A stretch of DNA of 64,000 nucleotides from Paenibacillus soyae. Its GTDB lineage: Bacteria; Bacillota; Bacilli; Paenibacillales; Paenibacillaceae. Within the stretch, counting starts at the first letter, position 1; every line of letters starts with the position of its first letter. Location of the stretch: contig NZ_JANIPJ010000024.1 of the NCBI RefSeq assembly GCF_024623455.1, forward strand, positions 29,100 through 93,099, given 5' to 3'. The translations under genes and the position numbers were made by a program. The notes below the pieces were generated by a model. It ran no database searches. It saw only the letters and a list, made by a program, of their open reading frames with translations, and was not told where the DNA came from. Positions 52,847-60,387 of the stretch are shown one piece after another.

Positions 52847-53428
52847 ATGATACTCGTTATCGACAATTATGACTCGTTTACGTACAATTTGGTGCAATAT
52901 TTAGGAGAGCTCGGAGAGGACATCGTCGTGAAGCGGAATGACGAGATCGATCTGGCCGGCATCGAGGAATTGAAGCCTGACCATATCTTGATCTCGCCTG
53001 GACCATGCTCGCCGAACGAAGCGGGGATCAGCTTGTCGCTTATCGAGCATTTCAAAGGCAAAGTGCCGATCTTCGGCGTTTGTCTCGGCCATCAGTCGAT
53101 TGGACAAGCGTTCGGCGGGGAAGTCGTGCGCGCGGAGAAGCTGATGCACGGCAAGACGTCGCCGATTCTGCATGACGGCAAATCCATCTTCGAGGGCATG
53201 GAGTCGCCGTTCACGGCAACGCGCTACCATTCCTTGATCGTGCGCCGCGAGACGCTGCCGGATTGTCTCGAGATTAGCGCGGAGACGGCCGAAGGCGAAA
53301 TCATGGGGCTTCGGCACAAGGAATACGCCATCGAAGGCGTGCAGTTCCACCCGGAATCGATTATTACGGACCATGGGCACACGATGCTCCGCAACTTCCT
53401 GCGCCATAGGTCCGGCGTCCTGCAATGA
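52847..53428 (+). CDS. pabA: Aminodeoxychorismate/anthranilate synthase glutamine amidotransferase
   Basis: 193 residues. ILVIDNYDSFTYNLVQYLGE starts the class I amidotransferase; nucleophile in FGVCLGHQSIGQAFGG, His-Glu in GVQFHPESI. It supplies ammonia to PabB; in B. subtilis the same protein (TrpG) also serves anthranilate synthase. ATG 52847 lies nine bases after AAGGGG; ATG 52838 directly abuts it and is less likely. Overlaps pabC by four bases. Confidence 0.95.
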   Translation: MILVIDNYDSFTYNLVQYLGELGEDIVVKRNDEIDLAGIEELKPDHILISPGPCSPNEAGISLSLIEHFKGKVPIFGVCLGHQSIGQAFGGEVVRAEKLMHGKTSPILHDGKSIFEGMESPFTATRYHSLIVRRETLPDCLEISAETAEGEIMGLRHKEYAIEGVQFHPESIITDHGHTMLRNFLRHRSGVLQ

Positions 53429-54408
53429 CTCCCGCCAGAGTAGGCTGGAACGGCAGGACCGTAGAAGAGCGCGAAGCTGTGATCTCGGTATACGATCACG
53501 GCTTTTTGTACGGTTTGGGGTTGTTCGAGACGTTCCGCACGTACGGCGGCAAGCCGTATCTGCTGAATCGGCATCTGGAAAGGCTGCAGGGGGGCTGCGC
53601 CGAGCTTGGCATTCGGTTTGCGATGAGCGCGGAACAGGTTGAGGAGTGGACGCGCAGGCTGCTGGAGGAGAACGGGCTGGCGGACGGCTATGTCCGCTTG
53701 ACCGTCAGCGCTGGAGAAGGCGCGCTTGGCTTGCCGACCGGCGATTACGAGCAGCCGAACGCGCTGCTGCTCGTGAAGGAGCTGCCGCCCGCGAACGATG
53801 ATGCGCTCATGCGCGGGCGCGAGCTTCGGCTGCTTCAGACGCGGAGGAATACGCCCGAAGGCTCCGTGCGCTTCAAATCGCTCCATTATATGAATAGCAT
53901 TATCGCGAAGCGTGAATTGATGGGGTTTGGAGGCGGAGACGGCAGTGCGCAAGGACCAGGAGCTTCTGGAGAGGCTGGACGTGATGAGGGGCTCGAATCG
54001 GAGACATCCGAGCAGCTGGTCCATCCCCCCACTCCCGGCGCCGAAGGCCTGCAGCTGACGAGGGAAGGCTGGCTAGCCGAGGGAATCGTCAGCAATTTGT
54101 TTTTTCTGAAGGGCGGCGTTGTGCGCACCCCGTCACTGGATACCGGGATTCTACCCGGCGTAACTCGCCGGCGGGTGCTGGAGCTGGCATACGCCGCGGG
54201 CTATCCGGTGGAGGAGGGTATGTACCGCTGGGAGGATCTCTTGCAGGCGGATGAGGCATGGATGACGAACTCCATTCAGGAGCTGGTGCCGATCACGACG
54301 TTATCCGACAACTCGGGGAGCCGAGCTGTGGTTAGCGGCGGACAAGCCGGACCCGTCGTCCGCAAGCTGCTCGCCCTCTATCGCGAGGATACGCTCCGTC
54401 CGCGTTAA
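53425..54408 (+). CDS. pabC: Aminodeoxychorismate lyase with an internal insertion
   Basis: 327 residues (B. subtilis PabC 293). Class IV PLP aminotransferase fold: SVYDHGFLYGLGLFETFRTY, and the LAEGIVSNLFFLK loop. It forms 4-aminobenzoate and pyruvate. Between AKRELMGFGG and LQLTREGWLAEG there are about 40 extra residues (about 168-208) rich in Gly, Ser, Glu and Pro, in a place that is a short loop in relatives. The catalytic lysine region is intact: FKSLHYMNSIIAKREL holds it. Overlaps pabA with ATGA. Confidence 0.93.
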   Translation: MTPARVGWNGRTVEEREAVISVYDHGFLYGLGLFETFRTYGGKPYLLNRHLERLQGGCAELGIRFAMSAEQVEEWTRRLLEENGLADGYVRLTVSAGEGALGLPTGDYEQPNALLLVKELPPANDDALMRGRELRLLQTRRNTPEGSVRFKSLHYMNSIIAKRELMGFGGGDGSAQGPGASGEAGRDEGLESETSEQLVHPPTPGAEGLQLTREGWLAEGIVSNLFFLKGGVVRTPSLDTGILPGVTRRRVLELAYAAGYPVEEGMYRWEDLLQADEAWMTNSIQELVPITTLSDNSGSRAVVSGGQAGPVVRKLLALYREDTLRPR

Positions 54409-54470
54409 GAGACGGGGCGGGCGGGAATACTGAGTCTTACATATAAGATCGAACCCCCCTTATGCCGGAA

Positions 54471-54542
54471 TAGACGTGCCACACACGGCTAAATTCACTA
54501 AACTGGGTTGCTGAAGCGGAATAAGCGTGTCACAAACGTCTA
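54471..54542. repeat. Repeat family 2, pair 2: two 21-bp imperfect palindromes with a 51-bp period
   Basis: TAGACGT-GCCACAC-ACGGCTA (54471-54491) and TAAGCGT-GTCACAA-ACGTCTA (54522-54542). Starts are 51 bases apart, as in the pair at 17083. The sequences between the palindromes are also alike (AAAC and TGCTG at the same offsets). Located between pabC and folP. Confidence 0.75.
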
Positions 54543-54619
54543 TTTACTCCGAGACCCGGGCATTCCAAATAAGAAGCTGCCATGTACATACACACTTCAC
54601 ATGGAAGGAGGAACTGCAC

Positions 54620-55468
54620 ATGAATCATCCCAAACAGACCTACTACCGGCATTCCTATGATTTCGGAGGAGACGCGAAGCTGGAGCTTGGCGAGCGCACG
54701 CTGATTATGGGAATCCTCAACGCTACGCCCGATTCCTTCTCGGACGGCGGAAGATACATGCACGTAGAGCAAGCCGTAAGACATGCGCATGAAATGGTCG
54801 AAGCGGGAGCCGACATTCTCGATATAGGCGGCGAGTCGACGAGACCGGGCTTCGAAGCGATTAGCGTCGAAGAGGAGCTGCGCCGCGTGCTGCCCGTCAT
54901 CGCCGCGCTCCGCAAGGAGCTGCCGCGCGTGCCGTTGTCGATCGACACGTACAAAGCGGCGACCGCTCGCCAAGCGCTCGAAGCGGGCGCGCACATCATC
55001 AACGACATCTGGGGTCTCAGGCACGACCCCGACATGGCCGCCGCGGCGGCGGAGTATGGCTGTCCCGTCATCATCAGCCATAACCGGCATGCCCGGGACT
55101 ACAATGACTTCGTCCCGGACGTGCTCGCCGACCTGCGCGGCAGCGTGAACATCGCTGCCAGCGCAGGCGTGGCCGAGCCGAACATCTGGCTCGACCCCGG
55201 GATCGGCTTCGCCAAAACCTACGCCGACAATCTCGAGCTTCTCGATCGTCTGGACGAAGTGACCGCGCTCGGCTACCCGGTGCTGCTCGGCACCTCGCGC
55301 AAGCGGTTCATCCAGCAGACGCTCGGCTCGCCGGCTGATGACGTCGTAGAGGGGACGGCGGCGACCGTCGCCCTCGGCATTGCGCGCGGCGCGCAGATCG
55401 TGCGCGTTCACGACGTCCGCGCCATCAAGCGGACCGCCCTTATGGCGGACGCGATTCTATATCGCTAG
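54620..55468 (+). CDS. folP: Dihydropteroate synthase
   Basis: 282 residues from ATG 54620 with AAGGAGGAACTGCAC upstream. IMGILNATPDSFSDGG and DIGGESTRPG are the two family signatures; LGTSRKRFI holds the pABA/sulfonamide-site residues. It joins 4-aminobenzoate and dihydropterin pyrophosphate; target of sulfonamides. Known as sul in B. subtilis. The in-frame region before 54620 overlaps repeat family 2 and is not coding. Confidence 0.97.
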   Translation: MNHPKQTYYRHSYDFGGDAKLELGERTLIMGILNATPDSFSDGGRYMHVEQAVRHAHEMVEAGADILDIGGESTRPGFEAISVEEELRRVLPVIAALRKELPRVPLSIDTYKAATARQALEAGAHIINDIWGLRHDPDMAAAAAEYGCPVIISHNRHARDYNDFVPDVLADLRGSVNIAASAGVAEPNIWLDPGIGFAKTYADNLELLDRLDEVTALGYPVLLGTSRKRFIQQTLGSPADDVVEGTAATVALGIARGAQIVRVHDVRAIKRTALMADAILYR

Positions 55469-55572
55469 CGCGGACCAATTCACCGCCGGCGCCACGAACG
55501 AGCAGGAGCGGTGAGTTCTGTCGCCAGCTATTTTTGCTGCATCTCGACCGTCTCAAAGGAAGGAGTACCAAT

Positions 55573-55959
55573 ATGGACCGCATGAATGTGCGGGGAATGC
55601 GCTTTTACGGGTATCACGGCGTCTTCCCCGAAGAGAATAAGCTGGGCCAGCAATTTTATATCGACCTCGATCTCGTTCTTGACCTGTCCGAGGCTGCCGA
55701 TACCGACGACCTGAACTATACGATTAACTACGCGGAGCTTCACGCCCTCGCCAAAGGAATCGTGGAAGGGCCGCCGTTCAAGCTTATCGAAGCGCTGGCG
55801 GGCCGCATTGCATCGCGTGTGCTGGAAGCTTATACTAGGATCAACGAAGTGACGGTTCGCGTCACGAAGCCGCATCCGCCGTTCGATATTCATTTCGACG
55901 GCGTGACGATCGAGCTCAAAAGAAAGCGGGATAGGGATGGCCGAATCATTCGAGCATAA
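55573..55959 (+). CDS. folB: Dihydroneopterin aldolase
   Basis: 128 residues from ATG 55573 with AAAGGAAGGAGTACCAAT upstream. MRFYGYHGVFPEENKLGQQF is the start of the tunnel fold with the catalytic Tyr/His region; FKLIEALAGRIA holds the substrate Glu. It splits 7,8-dihydroneopterin into 6-hydroxymethyl-dihydropterin and glycolaldehyde. It overlaps folK by 23 bases. Confidence 0.96.
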   Translation: MDRMNVRGMRFYGYHGVFPEENKLGQQFYIDLDLVLDLSEAADTDDLNYTINYAELHALAKGIVEGPPFKLIEALAGRIASRVLEAYTRINEVTVRVTKPHPPFDIHFDGVTIELKRKRDRDGRIIRA

Positions 55960-56485
55960 GAGCGCGGAGGCGTACATTGCCTTGGGCTCCAATATGGGCG
56001 ACCGGGAGGAGCTGCTTGTTCGGGCGATCCGGCAGATCGACGACCATCCGCATATTCGGGTGACTCGCGTGTCCGGGATGTACGAGACCGACCCGGTCGG
56101 GTATACCGATCAGCCTTCTTTTCTCAATATGGTGATTGCCGTGACGACATCGCTTCAGCCTCTGGAGCTGCTTAGAGAGCAGCTGGAGCTGGAGCGTCGC
56201 CTCGGGAGAATTCGACATGAACGATGGGGACCAAGAACCATTGACCTCGATCTTCTCCTGTACGATAATGTCAGAATGGATCACGTGGAGCTGACGCTTC
56301 CGCATCCGCGCATGATGGAGCGGGCGTTCGTTCTCGTGCCTTTGCATGATGTGCTGGGGGATTCCAATCCTCTTAGCGGCGAGGTACGGGAGGCGGCGCA
56401 GGCGTCGGTCCAGGGGAGAAAGGATGGCATCACGTTATGGAAAACAATCAATTGGCGCAGCGCGTCAGAGCCTTTCGGAAGCTGA
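55937..56485 (+). CDS. folK: HPPK, 2-amino-4-hydroxy-6-hydroxymethyldihydropteridine diphosphokinase
   Basis: 182 residues. AYIALGSNMGDREELLVRAI at the start and RHERWGPRTIDLDLLLY with the DxD metal site are the signature. It transfers pyrophosphate from ATP to hydroxymethyl-dihydropterin, the substrate of FolP. It overlaps folB by 23 bases and yazB by 49, so all three are translationally linked. Confidence 0.96.
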   Translation: MAESFEHKSAEAYIALGSNMGDREELLVRAIRQIDDHPHIRVTRVSGMYETDPVGYTDQPSFLNMVIAVTTSLQPLELLREQLELERRLGRIRHERWGPRTIDLDLLLYDNVRMDHVELTLPHPRMMERAFVLVPLHDVLGDSNPLSGEVREAAQASVQGRKDGITLWKTINWRSASEPFGS

Positions 56486-56649
56486 AGGGCTACACACAGC
56501 TAGAGCTGGCCAAGGAGCTTGGCGTATCGGTTGCTGTACTGGGATCATTGGAACGAGGCACGAGGAAGAACGACCCCAAGCTGCTGAATCACATTGCGAA
56601 GACGCTTGAGATTAGCTATGAAGAGTTGATGACCACGAAGGAGGAGTAA
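56437..56649 (+). CDS. yazB: XRE-family HTH protein YazB
   Basis: 70 residues. RVRAFRKLKGYTQLELAKEL then GVSVAVLGSLERGTR is a complete Cro/CI-type helix-turn-helix; nothing else fits in the protein. It overlaps the folK end by 49 bases in another frame. In B. subtilis yazB holds the same position between folK and dusB. Its target is unknown; regulation of the folate operon is a plausible guess. Confidence 0.92.
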   Translation: MENNQLAQRVRAFRKLKGYTQLELAKELGVSVAVLGSLERGTRKNDPKLLNHIAKTLEISYEELMTTKEE

Positions 56650-56658
56650 GGAAGCCGC

Positions 56659-57690
56659 ATGCTGAAAATCGGAGACATCGAGATGAAGAACAGAGTCGTG
56701 CTGGCACCGATGGCAGGCGTGTGCAACCCGGCTTTCCGACTGATCGCGAAGGAATTCGGCACAGGATTGGTCTGCGCCGAGATGGTGAGCGACAAGGCGA
56801 TTCTACACGGGAATAAGCGCACGATGGAGATGTTGTTTGTAGACGAGAGGGAGAAGCCTCTCAGCCTGCAAATCTTCGGAGGAGACCGCGAATCCCTGGT
56901 GGAGGCGGCCAAAGTGGTCGACAAGCAGACCAATGCCGATATTATCGATATTAACATGGGATGTCCGGTGCCCAAGGTGACCAAGTGCGACGCGGGCGCC
57001 AGATGGCTGCTGGACCCTAACAAAATATACGAGATGGTGTCCGCCGTCGTGGACGCCGTCGACAAACCGGTAACCGTGAAGATGCGGATCGGCTGGGATG
57101 ACGAGCATGTATTCGCCGTGGAGAACGCGCAAGCGGTGGAACGCGCGGGAGGCAGCGCCGTCAGCGTGCACGGTCGCACGCGGGAGCAATTGTATACCGG
57201 CAAGGCGAATTGGGATATTATAAAAGACGTCAAAAATGCCGTTTCCATCCCCGTTATCGGCAACGGAGACGTATTCTCGCCGGAGGACGCGAAGCGCATG
57301 CTGGAGCATACCGGCGTTGACGGCGTCATGATCGGCCGCGGCGCCCTCGGCAACCCGTGGATGCTGTACCGCACGATCCAATATCTGGACAGCGGCGAGT
57401 TGCTCGGCGACCCGACGCCGCGCGAGAAGATGGAAGTCGCGATCCTTCATCTTGACCGCCTCATTGCGCTCAAGAACGAAGCGGTAGCGGTGCGGGAGAT
57501 GCGGAAGCATCTGGCCTGGTATCTGAAAGGCCTGCCCGGCGGGGCCCGCGTCAAAGACGTTATTATGGAAGAGACGGGACGCGACCGCATGGTGGCCATC
57601 CTCGAAAACTTTATCAACTCCTTGGAGCAGGAGGCTGAAGCTCAGCCGGCTTCGTCTTCGACGCCAGCATCCGGGGAAGTTGTCCATTAG
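56659..57690 (+). CDS. dusB: tRNA-dihydrouridine synthase B
   Basis: 343 residues. APMAGVCNPAFRLIAKEFGT starts the TIM barrel; INMGCPVPKVTKCDAGARWL holds the catalytic cysteine; VMIGRGALGNPW binds FMN phosphate. It reduces specific uridines in tRNA (or 23S rRNA in some bacilli) with NADPH. It follows yazB by nine bases. The last 20 residues are low-complexity (Ala, Ser, Pro) and extend past the usual end. Confidence 0.95.
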   Translation: MLKIGDIEMKNRVVLAPMAGVCNPAFRLIAKEFGTGLVCAEMVSDKAILHGNKRTMEMLFVDEREKPLSLQIFGGDRESLVEAAKVVDKQTNADIIDINMGCPVPKVTKCDAGARWLLDPNKIYEMVSAVVDAVDKPVTVKMRIGWDDEHVFAVENAQAVERAGGSAVSVHGRTREQLYTGKANWDIIKDVKNAVSIPVIGNGDVFSPEDAKRMLEHTGVDGVMIGRGALGNPWMLYRTIQYLDSGELLGDPTPREKMEVAILHLDRLIALKNEAVAVREMRKHLAWYLKGLPGGARVKDVIMEETGRDRMVAILENFINSLEQEAEAQPASSSTPASGEVVH

Positions 57691-57808
57691 CACGGTACAC
57701 AAGACACGCAAGGCGGTTATTCGACAAGCATCGACATTAACCGCTTTCCGTCGTCTTTCCTTTTATACAGCGAAAGTGAAACGGTTTCAAAAGCCGGATT
57801 GGCTTTGA

Positions 57809-57837
57809 TTGACAATCGGGATACCTTGCAATATAAT
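57809..57837 (+). promoter_or_regulatory. Consensus sigma-A promoter of greA
   Basis: TTGACA (57809-57814), 17 bases, TATAAT (57832-57837): full consensus. A leader of about 125 bases follows, with an ATGATG-GT-CATCAT inverted repeat at 57886-57899. Confidence 0.88.
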
Positions 57838-57970
57838 CGTGCAATATAATCTAACAACTGATGCTGAGCAGCCATACATAGAGGTATGATGGTCATCATG
57901 CGCAATATATTAATTATCAGTGAATTCATACAACGTATGAAAATAGTCACACGACAGGAGAATCGGAAAG

Positions 57971-58447
57971 ATGAACGATAAGCAAATCATTCTGACTCAA
58001 GAAGGTTTGAAGAAGCTTGAAGAAGAACTGGAGAATCTCAAGTCGGTCAAACGTCGTGAAGTAGCTGAGCGGATCAAGATTGCCATCGGTTATGGCGATA
58101 TTAGCGAGAACTCCGAATACGAGGATGCGAAGAATGAGCAGGCGTTCATCGAGGGTCGGATCATTACGCTCGAGAAGATGCTCCGCAACGCCCGCATTAT
58201 TAATAATGATGAGATCGACGTCGATACCGTAAGCATCGGTTCGATCGTAACGGTGGAAGACCTGGAATTCGGCGATACGATGGAGTATGCGATCGTCGGC
58301 ACGGCGGAATCGGATCCGCTGCAGAACAAAATTTCGAACGAAAGTCCCGTTGGCAAAGCGATTCTAGGCAAGAAGAAGGGCGCAACAGTAGAGGTAAACG
58401 TACCAGCGGGCATTATTCAATATAAGATTGTCGATATCAAAAAATAA
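57971..58447 (+). CDS. greA: Transcription elongation factor GreA
   Basis: 158 residues. The N-terminal coiled coil has the tip YGDISENSEYEDAKNEQAFI with the acidic residues that reach the polymerase active centre; the C-terminal FKBP-like domain ends IIQYKIVDI. It stimulates RNA cleavage in backtracked polymerase. ACAGGAGAATCGGAAAG is upstream. It has a consensus promoter of its own and a terminator-like hairpin before lysS. Confidence 0.97.
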   Translation: MNDKQIILTQEGLKKLEEELENLKSVKRREVAERIKIAIGYGDISENSEYEDAKNEQAFIEGRIITLEKMLRNARIINNDEIDVDTVSIGSIVTVEDLEFGDTMEYAIVGTAESDPLQNKISNESPVGKAILGKKKGATVEVNVPAGIIQYKIVDIKK

Positions 58448-58468
58448 GGTGCGCTATTCACGTTTCAG

Positions 58469-58493
58469 AAGCTTCCTTGCCGGAAGCTTTTTG
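58469..58493 (+). terminator. Short terminator between greA and lysS
   Basis: AAGCTTCC-TTGCC-GGAAGCTT followed by TTT. No separate lysS promoter was seen, so read-through is likely. Confidence 0.7.
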
Positions 58494-58540
58494 AACGTTA
58501 TTGAACGATTGCGCCAGAAGCGTCAAGGAGATGAACAAAC

Positions 58541-60055
58541 GTGGAACATGAGAACCAAAACAACGAGCAGGAGCTGAGCGAGCTTCTGCAGATTCGCAGA
58601 GACAAGCTGGATCAGCTTCGGGAGCTTGGCGTAGACCCGTTCGGCAAGAAGTACGAGAGAACCCATACGGCCAAAGCCATTCTGGAAGCCTATGAGGGCA
58701 GCACGAAGGAAGAGCTGGAAGCGCAGGGCGTCAAAGTCAGCATTGCTGGCCGCATCATGCAGAAGCGGGGCATGGGCAAAGCCGGCTTTGCCCATATTCA
58801 GGATCTGACGGGCCGCATTCAAATTTACGTGCGGAAGGACTCTGTCGAAGAGAACAAATTCGCCGCGTTCGACATGCTCGATATCGGCGATATCGTAGGT
58901 GTGCAGGGCGTCGTGTTCAAAACAAACACGGGCGAAGTGTCCGTCAAGGCGCAGGACGTCGACGTACTGACGAAGTCGCTTCTTCCGCTGCCGGACAAGC
59001 ATCACGGCTTGAAGGATGTCGAGCTTCGCTACCGCCAGCGTTATGTCGATCTGATCATGAATCCGGACGTACAGCAAACGTTCATCGCACGGTCCCGCAT
59101 TATCCAATCCATGCGCCGTTATTTGGATTCGCTCGGCTACTTGGAAGTGGAGACGCCAACCTTGCATTCGATCGCGGGCGGCGCAGCGGCACGTCCTTTC
59201 ATTACGCATCATAATGCGCTCGACATGCAGCTGTACATGCGCATTGCGATCGAGCTTCACTTGAAGCGTCTGATTGTAGGCGGACTGGAGAAAGTGTACG
59301 AGATCGGCCGCGTTTACCGCAACGAAGGTATCTCGACTCGCCATAACCCGGAATTTACGATGATCGAGCTGTACGAAGCGTACGCCGATTACAAAGATAT
59401 TATGGCGCTTACCGAGAACATGATCGCGCATATCGCGCAGGAAGTGCTTGGTACGACGAAGATCAAGTACCAGGGTCATGACGTCGATCTGACGCCGCAG
59501 TGGCGCCGCGTCAGCATGGTGGACTTGGTCAAAGAAGTGACAGGCGTCGATTTCAGCGTTCAGATGACGGACGAAGAAGCGCATGCCCTGGCCAAGGAGC
59601 ACAAAATCCCGGTCGAGCCGCACATGACGTTCGGCCATATTCTGAACGCCTTCTTCGAAGAGAAATGTGAAGCGACGCTGATTCAGCCGACGTTCGTTAC
59701 TGGCCATCCGGTCGCAATCTCGCCGCTTGCGAAGAAGAGCGACGTCGATACGCGCTTCACGGACCGCTTCGAGCTGTTCATCGTGGCCCGCGAGCACGCG
59801 AACGCGTTCACGGAGCTGAATGATCCGATCGACCAGCGCGAGCGCTTCGAGGCGCAGCTGGAAGAGAAGGAGCAAGGCAATGACGAAGCGCACGAGATGG
59901 ACGATGACTTCATCCGCGCGCTCGAGTACGGCATGCCTCCTACGGGCGGTCTCGGTATCGGAATCGACCGCTTGGTCATGCTGCTGACCGACGCGCCGTC
60001 CATTCGCGACGTGCTGCTGTTCCCGCATATGCGCGAGCTTCGCGCTGGCGAATAA
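58541..60055 (+). CDS. lysS: Lysyl-tRNA synthetase, class II
   Basis: 504 residues, GTG start with CAAGGAGATGAACAAAC upstream. An OB-fold anticodon-binding domain (about 60-170) is followed by the class II core: motif 2 RNEGISTRHNPEFTMIELYE, motif 3 GLGIGIDRLVMLLTD. It charges tRNA-Lys. No T-box is in the leader. It directly precedes an rRNA operon in B. subtilis; here 3.6 kb of accessory genes are in between. Confidence 0.98.
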   Translation: MEHENQNNEQELSELLQIRRDKLDQLRELGVDPFGKKYERTHTAKAILEAYEGSTKEELEAQGVKVSIAGRIMQKRGMGKAGFAHIQDLTGRIQIYVRKDSVEENKFAAFDMLDIGDIVGVQGVVFKTNTGEVSVKAQDVDVLTKSLLPLPDKHHGLKDVELRYRQRYVDLIMNPDVQQTFIARSRIIQSMRRYLDSLGYLEVETPTLHSIAGGAAARPFITHHNALDMQLYMRIAIELHLKRLIVGGLEKVYEIGRVYRNEGISTRHNPEFTMIELYEAYADYKDIMALTENMIAHIAQEVLGTTKIKYQGHDVDLTPQWRRVSMVDLVKEVTGVDFSVQMTDEEAHALAKEHKIPVEPHMTFGHILNAFFEEKCEATLIQPTFVTGHPVAISPLAKKSDVDTRFTDRFELFIVAREHANAFTELNDPIDQRERFEAQLEEKEQGNDEAHEMDDDFIRALEYGMPPTGGLGIGIDRLVMLLTDAPSIRDVLLFPHMRELRAGE

Positions 60056-60066
60056 GATAACGAATG

Positions 60067-60098
60067 AACCGCTTAGCCTATGGCCGAGCGGTTTTTTT
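60067..60098 (+). terminator. Terminator after lysS
   Basis: AACCGCT pairs with AGCGGTT with an inner GGC/GCC-type pairing, followed by TTTTT. Confidence 0.88.
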
Positions 60099-60148
60099 GT
60101 TGTCAGATCATTCCCTAAAATCCGGCATATCGTGTCGCAAAGAAAAGA

Positions 60149-60177
60149 TTGACAGCGAATGGCGGTCATAATAGACT
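60149..60177 (+). promoter_or_regulatory. Promoter upstream of the first c-di-GMP riboswitch
   Basis: TTGACA (60149-60154), 17 bases, TAGACT (60172-60177). Confidence 0.6.
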
Positions 60178-60191
60178 ATGACTTGGGTAAT

Positions 60192-60205
60192 ATTACTATA
60201 GTAAT
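60192..60205. promoter_or_regulatory. Perfect 14-bp palindrome near the transcription start
   Basis: ATTACTATAGTAAT reads the same on both strands. It lies about 15-28 bases after the -10, in the position of a repressor operator. Confidence 0.55.
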
Positions 60206-60227
60206 TTATAGCATATCCATTGCTAGG

Positions 60228-60312
60228 GTCATGTAAATCGCAAACCCCCCGAAAGGGTGGGACGCAAAGCCAGGAGTCTAAAGTATCGCAAGGTGCGATA
60301 CCATGATCGTCC
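60228..60312 (+). ncRNA. c-di-GMP-I (GEMM-I) riboswitch 1
   Basis: Core GCAAACC, a stem closed by a GAAA tetraloop (CCCC-GAAA-GGGT), and the diagnostic GGGACGCAAAGCCA, followed by a hairpin GTATCGCA-AGG-TGCGATAC in the P3 position. The 3' part (ATGATCGTCC) is less canonical than in the two copies at 62533 and 62690. A terminator follows directly, so ligand-dependent transcription termination before the LPXTG gene is expected. Boundaries are approximate. Confidence 0.85.
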
Positions 60313-60347
60313 GACTGCCATGAATAATATCATGGCAGTCTTTTTTG
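60313..60347 (+). terminator. Terminator of riboswitch 1
   Basis: GACTGCCATGA-ATAATA-TCATGGCAGTC, an 11-bp stem, then TTTTTT, 41 bases before the LPXTG gene start. Probably the expression platform. Confidence 0.9.
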
Positions 60348-60387
60348 TGTTTATTAAACAAACACTCGGTGAAAGGGGATGTTTATT

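Noticed and set aside
58448..58540. T-box before lysS
   Set aside because: The leader is under 100 bases and has no TGGNACCGCG-like T-box sequence.
58523..60169. 548-residue open frame antisense to lysS
   Set aside because: Shadow of a highly expressed gene; no start signal and no plausible protein features.
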